Shown here in pieces: positions 54,031 through 64,000 of a stretch of DNA of 64,000 bases (position 1 is its first letter; the number at the start of each line of letters is the position of its first letter). Below the pieces are notes generated by a model. It was not told the DNA's origin. It did not search any database and was given only the letters and a program-made list of their open reading frames with translations. This stretch comes from Diploptera punctata (taxonomy: Eukaryota > Arthropoda > Insecta > Blattodea > Blaberidae): positions 43,501 through 107,500 of the forward strand of contig JASPKZ010010196.1 of NCBI GenBank assembly GCA_030220185.1. The letters run 5' to 3'. The position numbers and the translations under genes are program-made.

Positions 54031-55160
54031 ATACTTACTTACTTACTCACTGACACTATCGAACCCGTAGGTTCATGGCCGCAAGGACATAAGCTCTCCA
54101 TACACCCCTATCCTGAGTTAATGTTTTCCAATCATTCCCTGTAAAATCTACTTCCCTCAAATCATAATTAATGTTATTCTCCCACCTCATTCTTGGTCTA
54201 CCAACTGGGCGTTTTCCCTCTAGCTTTCCTACAAGAAGCTTCCATGCAAGTCTTTCATTCCCCATACGTGCAACATGTCCTGCCCATCGCAGTCTACGAG
54301 ACTTAACTGTTCTTATTATATCTGGCTTCCTATAAAGACCATGTAGTCCATTGTTATGTAGTCTTCTCCATTCACCTGTTTGTTAATCTCTCTTTGGTCC
54401 AAACATTTTCCTAAGTACTTTATTCTCAAATACTCGTAATCTCCTTTCCTCTCTTAAAGTAAGAGTCCATGTTTCGCACCCATATAATATAACTGGTAGA
54501 ATAATAGTTTTATATATTTTCTGTTTAACGTTTTTTTGAAAGGAGTTGGGACATCAAGAGTCTCTGCAATGCATAATAGCATGCATTTCCAGAATTGAGC
54601 CTATGTTTAATTTCTTTGTGCATCTCATTCCTATTTGTGATTATTGTTCCTAGGTATTTGAATTCAGCCACTTCCTCAAAATTTCCCTCATTTGTCATTA
54701 GCTGTCCAAGTCCATTATTTAATGAATTTCTACGTGTGACCATATATTTAGTTTTATTGATATTGCTTCCAGTCCTAATTTGTTAGTGTTACTCAATAGT
54801 GTGTGCGTGTTGTCCTTTTGTATCTCCTCGCTATCGGCCAACAATACTACATCATCAGCATAAACTAACAGCTTATTAATACCATTGAGTTGTAAGCCTT
54901 CCTCATTCTCTAAAGATTTAATGGCATGCCCTAGTACAAAATTAAATAGTAGAGGAGATAGTGCATCTCCTTGCTTCAACCCATTCTGGATTTCAAAAGT
55001 ATCCGAAAACTGTTTGCCTACACGCACCCTACTCTTTGTGCCATTTAGACACATTCGTGTAAGTCTAACTAACTTTTTAGGAATTCCGAACTCCAGCAGG
55101 ATACTATATAACTTCTCCCTCTTAATTGAATCATATGCTTTTTTGAAGTCTAATGATAAT
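54031..55160 (-). mobile_element. RTE-A, longest copy, from RT motif A to tail
   Basis: The minus strand holds motif A (DFKKAYDSIKREKLYSIL), motif B (LKQGDALSPLLFNFVLGH) and motif C (LLVYADDVVLLADS) in frame 54719-55054 and upstream. Then come the thumb (EFKYLGTIITNRNEMHKEIK), CETWTLTLREERR and the C-terminus to AAMNLRVR with (TAAG)n (CTTACTTACTTACT on plus). A base lost near 54765 and a stop near 54528 separate frames. The endonuclease is absent: the copy is truncated exactly in front of motif A. Confidence 0.88.
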
Positions 55161-55244
55161 AATGATAATGATGATAATATTAAATTTGATTATGGTATTG
55201 TATGTTTTCAAAAGTTGATACAAGAATTTGGTAGCTTATATATA

Positions 55245-55436
55245 TGGATGATTTTCGGGGACCGTAGGGCCGTAAGATTCCTCACCTGTAAGACAAATGT
55301 CAGGAATCTTACGGCCCAACGGAAAGCAATGGGAAGCTACCACACCTATAATTACCTAGTAAAGTTGCAAAGCATGGTATGAAAATGCTATGATTGCAGT
55401 GAAATACCTGCCCTCGAGCGGAATTACTAAAGAATA
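55245..55436 (+). mobile_element. SINE S1, tail a, rearranged with perfect hairpin
   Basis: Contains a 15-bp perfect stem (55267-55281 with 55303-55317) around 21 nt of S1 body. After it comes tail a (gggaagctaccacaccta, cctgccctcgagcgg). The left stem is body sequence in reverse orientation. Confidence 0.7.
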
Positions 55437-55443
55437 GAATAGA

Positions 55444-55446
<3 letters not shown>

Positions 55447-55480
<34 letters not shown>
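55447..55480. repeat. (TA)n microsatellite
   Basis: TA run after the SINE end. Confidence 0.85.
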
Positions 55481-55481
<1 letters not shown>

Positions 55482-55517
55482 GAATATTTTCTATATTTTG
55501 AATTAAACTACCGTTAT

Positions 55518-55723
55518 GTTCGACGTTTAAAATATACAATTGTATCTTGTAATGTACCATTACGTCTGAAGAAAACATATAATTTCCGATTCCAATAGAA
55601 TTAACTATAAATTTATTTATATATATATATGCTCGACGTATAAAATATACAATTGTTTCTTGTAACGTACCATTACGTCTGAAGGAAAAATATAATTTCC
55701 GATTTCAATAGAATCAACTATAA

Positions 55724-55770
<47 letters not shown>
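55518..55770. repeat. Tandem duplication, 113-bp period, two copies, TA-rich ends
   Basis: cgacgtttaaaatatacaat (55521) and cgacgtataaaatatacaat (55634) start equivalent units. Both units contain gtaccattacgtctgaag and tatttccgatt-type blocks (aatttccgatt) and end in TA repeats. Confidence 0.75.
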
Positions 55771-55803
55771 GTTTATGTCAAAATATAAATACTATTTTAT
55801 TCT

Positions 55804-56110
55804 AAGTAAAGTAAAGTGATCCCACAACAGGCTCGGAGGCCCTTGGGATAGTAGGAGTTTAAGGCTCCCACTTTTTTCTAGACAATCGGCACTTTATGTC
55901 AGCCGGGTTGTCAGCCCTGCGTGACGTCCGCCTTTACCCCCAGAACAAGCGTCTGGTACTCATTTCCGTTAGAGGCTGAGTCGACCCAGGGCCATAGTGC
56001 CGCCAGATGTTTTGGGTCAGTCTAAAAATCCTGACCCCCAACGGGACTTAACCCTCGACCCTCAGGCTTGTAGCTCAGTGCCTTAACCACTACGCTACGG
56101 CGTGCCCCCC
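55804..56110 (-). mobile_element. SINE S2, full length
   Basis: Minus strand: head gccgtagcgtagtggttaag, B-box region gagggttaagtcccgttggg, body with gtcaggatttttagactga and gagtaccagacgcttgttct, 3' part gtgggagccttaaactccta ... gtgggatcactttactttac. Confidence 0.85.
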
Positions 56111-56153
56111 AAATAATAAAATTTAGTCACCTCACTGCAGTGTTTTAATAACG

Positions 56154-56219
<66 letters not shown>
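56154..56219. repeat. (AAT)n microsatellite
   Basis: Lies at the 3' side of the following minus-strand SINE S2, i.e. its (TTA)n tail. Confidence 0.9.
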
Positions 56220-56220
<1 letters not shown>

Positions 56221-56504
56221 GGAAAAGTGATCCCTCTACAGGTCTCAACAGGCCCGTAGGGCAGTATGCGGTTAAAGCTCCACCTATTTTAGACAATCGG
56301 CACAAGATGCCAGCCGGGTTGTCAATCCTGTCTGAGGCCGCATTTACCCCCAGAACAAGCGTCTGGTACTCATTTCCGTTAGAGATTGAGCATACTCCAG
56401 GGTCATGATGCCGCAAGATGGTTTAGGACAGTTTAAAAATCCTGATCCCCCCGGGACTCGGATCACCGACCTTCTGACTTAACAATTAGGCCACCACGTG
56501 CCCC

Positions 56505-56507
<3 letters not shown>
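56220..56507 (-). mobile_element. SINE S2, full length, diverged
   Basis: Minus strand: gtggcctaattgttaagtca head, caggatttttaaactgtcc, ggagtatgctcaatctcta, ccggctggcatcttgtgccg and cctgtagagggatcactttt. It sits directly behind another S2 and an AAT run. Confidence 0.8.
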
Positions 56508-56543
<36 letters not shown>

Positions 56544-56545
56544 TA
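56508..56545. repeat. (AAT)n microsatellite
   Basis: AAT run with a few interruptions at the 5' side of the SINE S2 copy. Confidence 0.85.
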
Positions 56546-56604
56546 ATAATGATAATAGTAATAATTATATATTATTATTTTATTTATCAGGTTTCACAAT
56601 GTTT

Positions 56605-56835
56605 TACATCTTCCTTCGCCCAATTAGTCTACTGTCATTTCCCTCCATATTTATTTGCATTTCCAATCTCTACCGCCCAATCCTTTTTACTTCATGCTAC
56701 TTAAATCACTATCATTTCATTTTATTTTTGGCGTCCTGTACATCTTTACCTAGTGGCATCCATTCTAATATTTTTCTTGGAAAGCTGTCTTGTCATTTTT
56801 TTTACAAGAACATACATTTTAATTTTTTTATGAAG
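56605..56835 (-). mobile_element. LINE-M (RTE-like) C-terminal fragment
   Basis: Minus-strand traces FPRKILEWMPLGKDVQDA and KGLGGRDWKCK resemble the HP.R.P.KIL.W.P.G......DW region of RTE-like LINEs. Several stops. Confidence 0.5.
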
Positions 56836-56887
56836 TCCATACTATAATATTGAAGTATGAACACTCGTATTTGTTCAATTACTAAAT

Positions 56888-57182
56888 AAGTAACTCACTG
56901 GCACTATCGAATCCATAGGTTCATGGCCGCGCGGATATAAGCTTTCCATATATCCCTGTCCTGAGCTAATGTTTTCCAGTCATTCCCTGTATAATCTACC
57001 TCCCTCAAATCTTGGTTAATGTTATTCTCCCAGCTCATTCTTGGTCTACCAACTGGGCGTTTTCTCTCTGGTTTTCCTACAAGAAGTTCCCATGTAAGTC
57101 TTTCATTCCCCATTCGTGCCACATGTTCTGCCCATCGCAGTATACGAAACTTAACTGTGCTTATTACATCTGGCTTTCTTTA
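56888..57182 (-). mobile_element. RTE-A, 3' fragment
   Basis: The minus frame 56904-57122 encodes ARMGNERLTWELLVGKPERK, RPVGRPRMSWENNINQDLRE and NLWIR. Upstream to 57182 it matches the YRKPDIIRTVK region with substitutions. Confidence 0.82.
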
Positions 57183-57480
57183 ATTACACAGTTTCTTACT
57201 TTTTCTCTTCTAGAAACTTCAAGTTAACCTCACCAAAAATCCATTTGTGCGGAATTTAATTAATTAGTTATTCTTTATTTTAATTCAAGTGCCATCAATG
57301 CTAATAAAATTCATTTTTAAAACCATTGAGGCGGAGTCATAGAATATAAGTTTAAAATAATGTATATAGTGTTAATTATTTTTTAATTAGACTTTGTTTG
57401 GCCTAACTGGCTATAGAATCAATACTAATAAAATTAATTTTTAAAATCGTTTAGGTGGATAGTCATAAAATAAAATAAAG
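57183..57480. other. Intergenic; imperfect direct repeat
   Basis: tgctaataaaattcattttt (57299) and tactaataaaattaattttt (57423) with following aaaac/aaatcgtttagg/gg blocks form a diverged tandem pair of about 125 bp. No gene. Confidence 0.45.
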
Positions 57481-57625
57481 TTAAAATATGTAGCGAAGAA
57501 AGACCTGTTGATATGGAATAGATATTCTGAAAGGCCTTCAGACAATAAAAGCATACATACTTTTTTTACAAGTTGAGGACGATGGCACTGACCTAAGAAT
57601 GTACATATTTTAACTTTATTTTAAG
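57481..57625 (+). repeat. Fold-back family fragment
   Basis: gaaaggccttcagac (57529) and caagttgaggacgatggcac (57569) with a following gtacatattttaactttatt match pieces of the 26020 and 19413 fold-back elements. Confidence 0.5.
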
Positions 57626-57675
57626 TACTACGTTTCTGCATCACATGTTATTCTTCTCCATATGATTATATTAAA

Positions 57676-57722
57676 ATAATAATAATAATAATAATAAATA
57701 ATAATAATAATAATAATAATAA
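57676..57722. repeat. (AAT)n microsatellite
   Basis: AAT run with one interruption. Confidence 0.85.
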
Positions 57723-58005
57723 TATAACATACCTTAATTATTTTAAATTTATTCCGAAGACTAAATAAATCACAATGATGAAATGTACAAAAAGTCTAGG
57801 ATTTCCAATATCGCTAAAGCACAACTGACAGGCACGTAGAAATGTCTGATGCGCAGGATATGCATCACTTTACCGGATAAAGTGAGTAAGTAATACTTCC
57901 TCCCGAACCTTGTATTATTAAAAAAAATGATTATTAAATTTTCCTTTATAAACGAGCAATACTTGTCACTTAGAATATACGTGTTAACATTTTGCTCAGT
58001 TCAGC

Positions 58006-58105
58006 CAAATATTTTTAATGAAGCTATACCTCTAGATGGCTCTGATTGGGTACATATAAGAAACGTTACCATTCCAAAATTAGGTTTTGATGGTCATAGT
58101 AAGGG
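58006..58105 (+). CDS. Candidate exon fragment of an unrecognised gene
   Basis: After cattttgctcag, a possible acceptor, the frame reads PNIFNEAIPLDGSDWVHIRN and VTIPKLGFDGHSKGTSW. It then runs into the repeat at 58123. A GT follows at about 58105. The peptide looks protein-like, but I recognise no family, and the exon may have been cut by the repeat. Confidence 0.3.
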
Positions 58106-58330
58106 AACAAGTTGGTGTTTTTATACGCTTTATATTAGCTTGACCTGTATCTATCTATGTAACGGAATCTTTCAACACGATTTTCACCCACTTAAAAACA
58201 TTGGATCGACTTGAAACGTTGTTACTTGTAAAGGACCAATGACAATACAATAATTTCATAAATTTTCCTAAGATCCTGGCCAAGATCATCAGGCATCAAA
58301 AAAATAGACGTATCGACTTTTTAGTCTATC

Positions 58331-58424
58331 GTTGTGGTAGCTCAGTTGGTAGAGTGGTGGACTATAGTGGTATATAATATCATAATCCATAGGTAGGTCG
58401 CTGGTTCAAATCCGGCCCGGAGGA
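58331..58424 (+). tRNA. tRNA-Tyr-like pseudogene with intron
   Basis: tagctcagttggtagagtgg (A box 58338-58352), a TGGAC...ATCCA anticodon arm and GGTTCAAATCC (B box 58403-58413) followed by a T run (58425-58431). In tRNA-Tyr the loop reads CTGTAG; here it is CTATAG, so the anticodon GTA is ATA. A 17-nt insert after it (58368-58384) lies where tRNA-Tyr introns occur. A duplicated AGGT before TCGC and a poorly paired acceptor stem argue against function. Confidence 0.6.
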
Positions 58425-58515
58425 TTTTTTTAGAAGAGTACTACTTTTAGCTCATACTACAATAGTATCGAATTTAAATATATTTACATTTTTAGAAAAC
58501 CAAACTAAAAAATGA

Positions 58516-58713
58516 AAAATAAATAATAGTTTTAAAAAACTAAAACACCACCCTTTATTAGAAAACCGAACTAAAAAATAAAAAATAATTTCAATTTTCA
58601 ACACGCTTGGGATAAAATTGAATAGGTCAACAAAAAAATCATCTCCAACACATATAGAATAAAACTAGAGTTATCTAAAAATAATAATTTTACCATCAAA
58701 AGCTTGGGGTGCT
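58516..58713. repeat. Left arm of long palindrome
   Basis: Inverted copy of 58794-58993. Shared blocks are aaataaataatag, ctttattagaaaaccgaact, cacgcttgggataaaatt, aataaaactagagttatcta and ttttaccatcaaaagc. Confidence 0.8.
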
Positions 58714-58793
58714 CATATCAATTAATATATTTGATAATAAACAGGTATTGGTAAAAGTAAAGTCTCTAAGAAGAAAATGTAAACACCATAAAA

Positions 58794-58993
58794 AGCACCC
58801 ACGCTTTTGATGGTAAAATTATTATTTTTTTTTAGATAACTCTAGTTTTATTCTAGATATGTTGGAGATAATTATTTTGTTGACCACTTTAATTTTATCC
58901 CAAGCGTGTTGGAAATTAAAATTATTTTTAATTTTTTTTAGTTCGGTTTTCTAATAAAGCGTGTTGTTTTAGTTTTTTAAGCTATTATTTATT
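58794..58993. repeat. Right arm of long palindrome
   Basis: Inverted partner of 58516-58713 with scattered mismatches and small indels, mainly in the A/T runs. Confidence 0.8.
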
Positions 58994-59202
58994 TAAAGAG
59001 TAAAAGAAGAGAATTGCCTGTGACTCACGTTGAACGGCATTGGCGGCTTTTCTTCTTTCGCTGGCTTGTGTTGGGAAACATAACCAACCATTGTTCCTAG
59101 GTATGAAGACCATTATTTTGAATTGGTGTGCCAAATTATATGTTGGAATTTTGAACAATGCTTTATTATTTTTTATTTTTGTTATTAATGTAGGCAGCCC
59201 AA

Positions 59203-60960
<1,758 letters not shown>

Positions 60961-60969
60961 AAGAATAAT

Positions 60970-61045
60970 AGTAACCATGATTTGTGGAAGTATATTATAC
61001 AGGGAATGATTGGAAAACATTAGCTCAGGACAGTGATGTATGGGT
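60970..61045 (+). mobile_element. RTE-A, tiny fragment
   Basis: ccatgatttgtggaagtata, ttatacagggaatgattgga and aaacattagctcaggacag match the NYDLREVDYTGNDWKTLAQD region. Confidence 0.65.
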
Positions 61046-61137
61046 GAGGTCGGAGAATATCGATCACTTTAGCATTTATTCTAATAACTGTAATATTATT
61101 TATTAAAATGGATGGTAAAAAAATTAGAGGTCAGAAC

Positions 61138-61235
61138 CAACTAACTAACTCACTGACTCCATCGAGCCCATGGTTCATGGCGACGGGAACATAAGCTCTC
61201 CACACATCCCTATATTCAGAGTTCATGACTGTTCT
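61138..61235 (-). mobile_element. RTE-A, 3' terminal fragment
   Basis: aactaactaactcactgact, ccatcgagcccatggttcat and gaacataagctctccacaca are the RTE-A 3' end on the minus strand. Confidence 0.7.
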
Positions 61236-61261
61236 ATTTCTTAGGTATACATCCACCCATC

Positions 61262-61570
61262 CATCCATCCATAGTAATTCTGCCCGAAGGCAGGTCTTTC
61301 ACTGCAATCATACCATTTTCATGTTATGCTTTGCAGCTTTACTAGGGAATTGTAGATGTGGTAGCATCCCGTTGTTTTCCACACCGGTGTAGGATAATGA
61401 TGATAATGATAAGGATGATGATGATGGCCGGATGATTTTCGGGGACCGTTGGGCTCTAAGCTTCCTGACATTTGTCTTACAGGTGAGGAAAACCCCGAAA
61501 AAACCTCACCCAGGAGCCTGTTCCGACCGGGAATCGAACCCGGGCCCGCTGCGTGAAAAGGCAGTACGCT
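61262..61570 (-). mobile_element. SINE S1, tail a, 5' end lost at a transposon junction
   Basis: Minus strand: agcgtactgccttttcacgc, GGGTTCGATTCCCGG, full body and tail a to ggcagaattactatggatgg. The first 20 or so bases of the head are missing where the sequence switches to a transposase fragment at 61571. Confidence 0.82.
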
Positions 61571-61876
61571 TTGGTCCTGCAACATCCGCCGCAGCCATAA
61601 CCCGCGCCAATAGCTCTTCCTCGAATACCACAGGATATCGTAAATCAGGGATTTCATGTAACCCAACACACAGTAGTCAAGCGGGGTCAAGTCGGGAAAA
61701 CGTGCAGAATCTTTGTCGCCAAAAAGCGGGAGAGTTCAATGTGCTTAGTGGTATTTTGCGTGCGTGTAGCGGGAAAACGGTACGTTTCCGGACATGCGTT
61801 CCTGTGCTAAACGTAACTGTTTTTGGTCCCCACTGCACATCCTCAAAGTCTGTAATGAGAATTTGTTTACACCCTG
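61571..61876 (-). mobile_element. Tc1/mariner-like transposon remnant
   Basis: Minus strand: the 5' terminal repeat cagggtgtaaacaaattctc with TA outside (61877-61878) and subterminal TGTCCGGAAACGTACCGTTT. After a large internal deletion it encodes PDLTPLDYCVLGYMKSLIYD, then RKSYWRGL in a shifted frame. The D of SPDLTPLDY, the third catalytic residue, is kept. The 3' end is replaced by SINE S1. Confidence 0.75.
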
Positions 61877-62011
61877 TATAAGCAATAGACGAATTACAGT
61901 TTATTACTTTCTTTCATTTTTTTTCCATGTATAGTATATAGGTACTGTTATTCCATTGTGTATATATATATATATTTATTTATTATAGTATTAGTTCTAA
62001 TTTTGTCTGTA

Positions 62012-62314
62012 TCGCTGTGGTCTCGAGATAGCGTGCTGCCTTGTCACGCATCGGGCCCGGGTTCGATTCCCTGTCGGGACAGCCACCTGGGTGAGGTTTT
62101 TTTCGAGTTTTTCCTCACCTATAAGGCAAATTTCAGGAAGCTTAGGGCCCAACGGTCTCCGAAAATCATCCGGCGATCATCATCCTTCAGAGGTGTGGAA
62201 AGCAAGGGGAAGCTACTATACCTGTAATTCACTAGTATAGCTGCAAAACATTAACGTGGAAATGCTATGATGTGTAGTAAAAGACCTGCCCTCGGGCAGA
62301 ATTACTATAGATAG
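62012..62314 (+). mobile_element. SINE S1, tail a, near full length
   Basis: Head tatcgctgtggtctcgagat, B box GGGTTCGATTCCC, body gggtgaggttttt to cgatcatcatccttcagagg, tail a gggaagctactatacctg to cgggcagaattactatagat. Confidence 0.85.
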
Positions 62315-62399
62315 AATTTCATTGTATTTTTAGACATCTTTATTATTGGTGAATTATGCCAGATAATCGTTTATTGTCAAATATTATTGTGATTTTTAT

Positions 62400-62480
62400 A
62401 TTTAAATTAACATAGTGAGTAGAATAGAAGGCCACGTGGCTTTAACTCCATCAGGCTAAACAAATAAATAAGAATAATAA
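62400..62480 (+). mobile_element. CR1-like LINE 3' end
   Basis: gagtagaatagaaggccacg, tggctttaactccatcaggc and aaacaaataaataagaat match the terminal hairpin block plus AAAT-type tail. Confidence 0.5.
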
Positions 62481-62529
62481 ATAGTGTTTCCAACTGTTTA
62501 TTAACCTACATTCCGAGGTATTCTTGTAT

Positions 62530-62800
62530 GTACGCCTTAGCGTAGTGGTTAAGGCACTACTCTACAAGTCGAAAGGTCGAGAGTTCAAGTTCCGTTAGGG
62601 TCAGGATTTTTAAACTGACCAAAACTTTCTGGCGGCACTATGGCCCTGGGGGTAATGGCGGCCGTCACGCAGGGCTGACAACCCGGCTGACATCAAGTAC
62701 CGATTGTCTAGAAAAAGTGGGAGTCCTAACTTCCTACTACCCCAAGGGCCTCCTGACACATTTAGTGGGTTCACGTTAATTTACTTTACTTTACCACGGG
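62530..62800 (+). mobile_element. SINE S2, with internal deletion
   Basis: Head acgccttagcgtagtggtta and gagagttcaagttccgttag, body gtcaggatttttaaactgac. Then a deletion removes the gagtaccagacgc block. The 3' part ggcggccgtcacgcagggct, gtgggagtcctaacttccta and ggttcacgttaatttact follows. Confidence 0.82.
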
Positions 62801-63392
62801 TTCCATACATCAATACACTCATCAGTACTTTATTAGCAACGTTTAAATTGACATTTGGTGACGAAAATACGTGTACTTGCGTTCTGGAGCACATACGTTT
62901 ATTGTAAAAAAATAAAGTAAAATTTATTAGACGTTATACAATTTGTATTCGGTGACGTGGTTTTCAACACATCCAAGTAAAAAACGTGTGAGGGGCAATA
63001 AAGGAAGAAATGAACATGACTGTGGAAGAAATATGATGATAAATAAAAGGTTGCAATTTATTACGACGTGCTCGCTTTAATCCTGAGAAGTTGTAACACA
63101 TCCTTAAGGGATCCGAGACTTAAGCGTGAAATATGTGAGAGAAGCAAGCTTGTGAAAATGATAACAAGTTGCATCTGCCAGCTACTGCATCAGCCAACCA
63201 CAACATCTTCATTTCTACCTCATTTTCCAAATATTTTTAATAAATTATTAATATGAATCCAAACGTTAGACCAAGGGTCACCAATTAGATTTCATGGAGG
63301 TCCATTTACAAAGTAGTAAATTAAGTCTAGATCCGGAACCACACTTGATTAAACATACGAAGCTTTTATTAAGTAATTGATATAAGTAAAGT
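62801..63392. other. Intergenic, nothing recognised
   Basis: Short frames only. No supported feature. Confidence 0.4.
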
Positions 63393-63775
63393 GTCCACCG
63401 CTGTGGTCTCCGGGTAGCGTGCTGCCTTGTCACGCAGCGGGCCCGGGTTCGATCCCCGGTCGGGACAGTTTTTCTGGGTGAGGTTTTTGTTGGGGTTTTT
63501 CCTCACCTGTAAGACAATGTCAGGAAAACTTTAAGGCCCAAACGGTCCCCGAAATCATATGGCCATCGTAATCATCATCATTCATATTCATCTTATGTTA
63601 AGGGACTCTCCTGGCGAACCATTATCATCATCATCACCCATCATATCATCGGGGCAACGTATCCCCGCTTTCCAGGCGCCCCAACCTCAGAAGTGGGTTA
63701 CAAGTACGCCATGCCAGGAGAGAAACCAAAAAATATCGAAAGACAAACCTGGGGCATTTGAAAAAAAAAATATTA
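63393..63775 (+). mobile_element. SINE S1, tail type b, full length
   Basis: Head gtccaccgctgtggtctccg, B box GGGTTCGATCCCCGG, body, then tail b (gactctcctggcgaaccatt, tttccaggcgccccaacctc, gttacaagtacgccatgcca) and an A run. The best full-length tail-b copy on the plus strand. Confidence 0.9.
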
Positions 63776-63824
63776 TAAGGAAATAATTTAAATTATGTCA
63801 TGGGTATGAAATGCACAAATTAAA

Positions 63825-64000
63825 CAAAATACACACACGCGTTCCTCCGAGAATTGAAGTCACGTTCAGAAAGTTCCTGCACAATTGCCATCTTGTATGG
63901 ATGGAAATGAAGATCATCATGAAGTATTCTCCTTACAGAACGATCGGAAAGTCCAAGGGCAGACGCATGTTTGCGCGCAGAACGCCGTGGTGATCGCAAC
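63825..64000 (-). pseudogene. Tc1/mariner-like transposase, N-terminal HTH part, runs off window
   Basis: The minus strand encodes RSPRRSARKHASALGLSDRS, VRRILHDDLHFHPYKMAIVQ and ELSERDFNSRRNAC in one open frame reaching the window edge. SARKHA..LG...RSVRRIL is the second helix-turn-helix of this insect transposase group, and HPYKM..VQEL.ERD is its usual linker. The catalytic domain would follow on the minus strand to the left, but the frame is lost before 63825 and SINE S1 begins at 63775, so the gene is truncated. Confidence 0.75.

Larger units (their letters stand above)
58123..58993. mobile_element. Composite element: minisatellite unit, tRNA-Tyr-like core and long fold-back
   Basis: Starts acgctttatattagcttgac like 32865. 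It contains one copy of the 165-bp unit (58155-58290), then a tRNA-Tyr-like sequence, then inverted arms of about 200 bp (58516-58713 and 58794-58993) around an 80-nt centre. The right arm ends cggttttctaataaagcgtg, the same terminus as 33390. The whole is non-coding. Confidence 0.65.

Noticed and set aside
61432..61881. 149-codon plus-strand frame
   Set aside because: It crosses the SINE S1 and transposon junction; the real signals there are on the minus strand.

Overview
This is a eukaryotic, AT-rich, almost entirely intergenic and repetitive window. Several features point to an insect: mariner and Tc1/mariner-like transposases, RTE- and CR1-like retrotransposons, Helitrons, tRNA-derived SINEs, AATAAA signals and spliced-exon signatures. 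The abundance of one RTE-like family ending in (TAAG)n reminds me of cockroach (Blattodea, possibly Periplaneta) genomes. That is recollection, not a search result. There are no bacterial genes, operons, CRISPR arrays or phage modules.

The one clear host gene is at 45016-46383 on the minus strand. It encodes a leucine-rich-repeat type I membrane protein with signal peptide, about nine LRRs, an LRRCT cysteine cluster, one membrane segment and a proline-rich tail. A splice acceptor lies just before its ATG and an AATAAA just after its stop. Three one-base frameshifts interrupt it. Three further short stretches look like isolated exons of unrecognised genes (12075-12158 plus, 29296-29456 minus, about 58006-58105 plus).

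Nearly everything else is transposon debris. LINE families are lettered for this window. RTE-A has 13 copies. RTE-B has 5, with TSDs at 27414 and 59583. LINE-C to LINE-M are further families with the same kind of RT C-terminus, and there is a CR1/Jockey-like LINE. LINE-J (24740-25774) is the longest RT reading frame and has a Cys/His-rich C-terminus. A Penelope-like element (7772-8726) has 192-bp inverted terminal repeats, a GIY-YIG endonuclease and a hammerhead-like core.

DNA transposons include two mariners (22620-23166; 43824-44944, with a nested RTE-A), a Tc1/mariner-like family (42546, 48052, 61571, 63825) and its apparent MITE (18633-19180). There are four Helitron ends, one complete non-autonomous Helitron (12317-13184) and several fold-back elements. 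SINE S1 shares one tRNA-like head with three different tails. S2, S3 and S4 are further short families.

Most microsatellites sit at the 3' ends of retroelements, and nested insertions give a relative chronology. The observations I rate highest are: the Penelope element and a second hammerhead-like fragment; the composite element with a tRNA-Tyr-like core, minisatellite and long palindrome (58123-58993); the TSD-flanked chimera ending in an RTE-B tail (41072-41517); and conserved hairpins at LINE 3' ends. All coordinates of degenerate elements are approximate.
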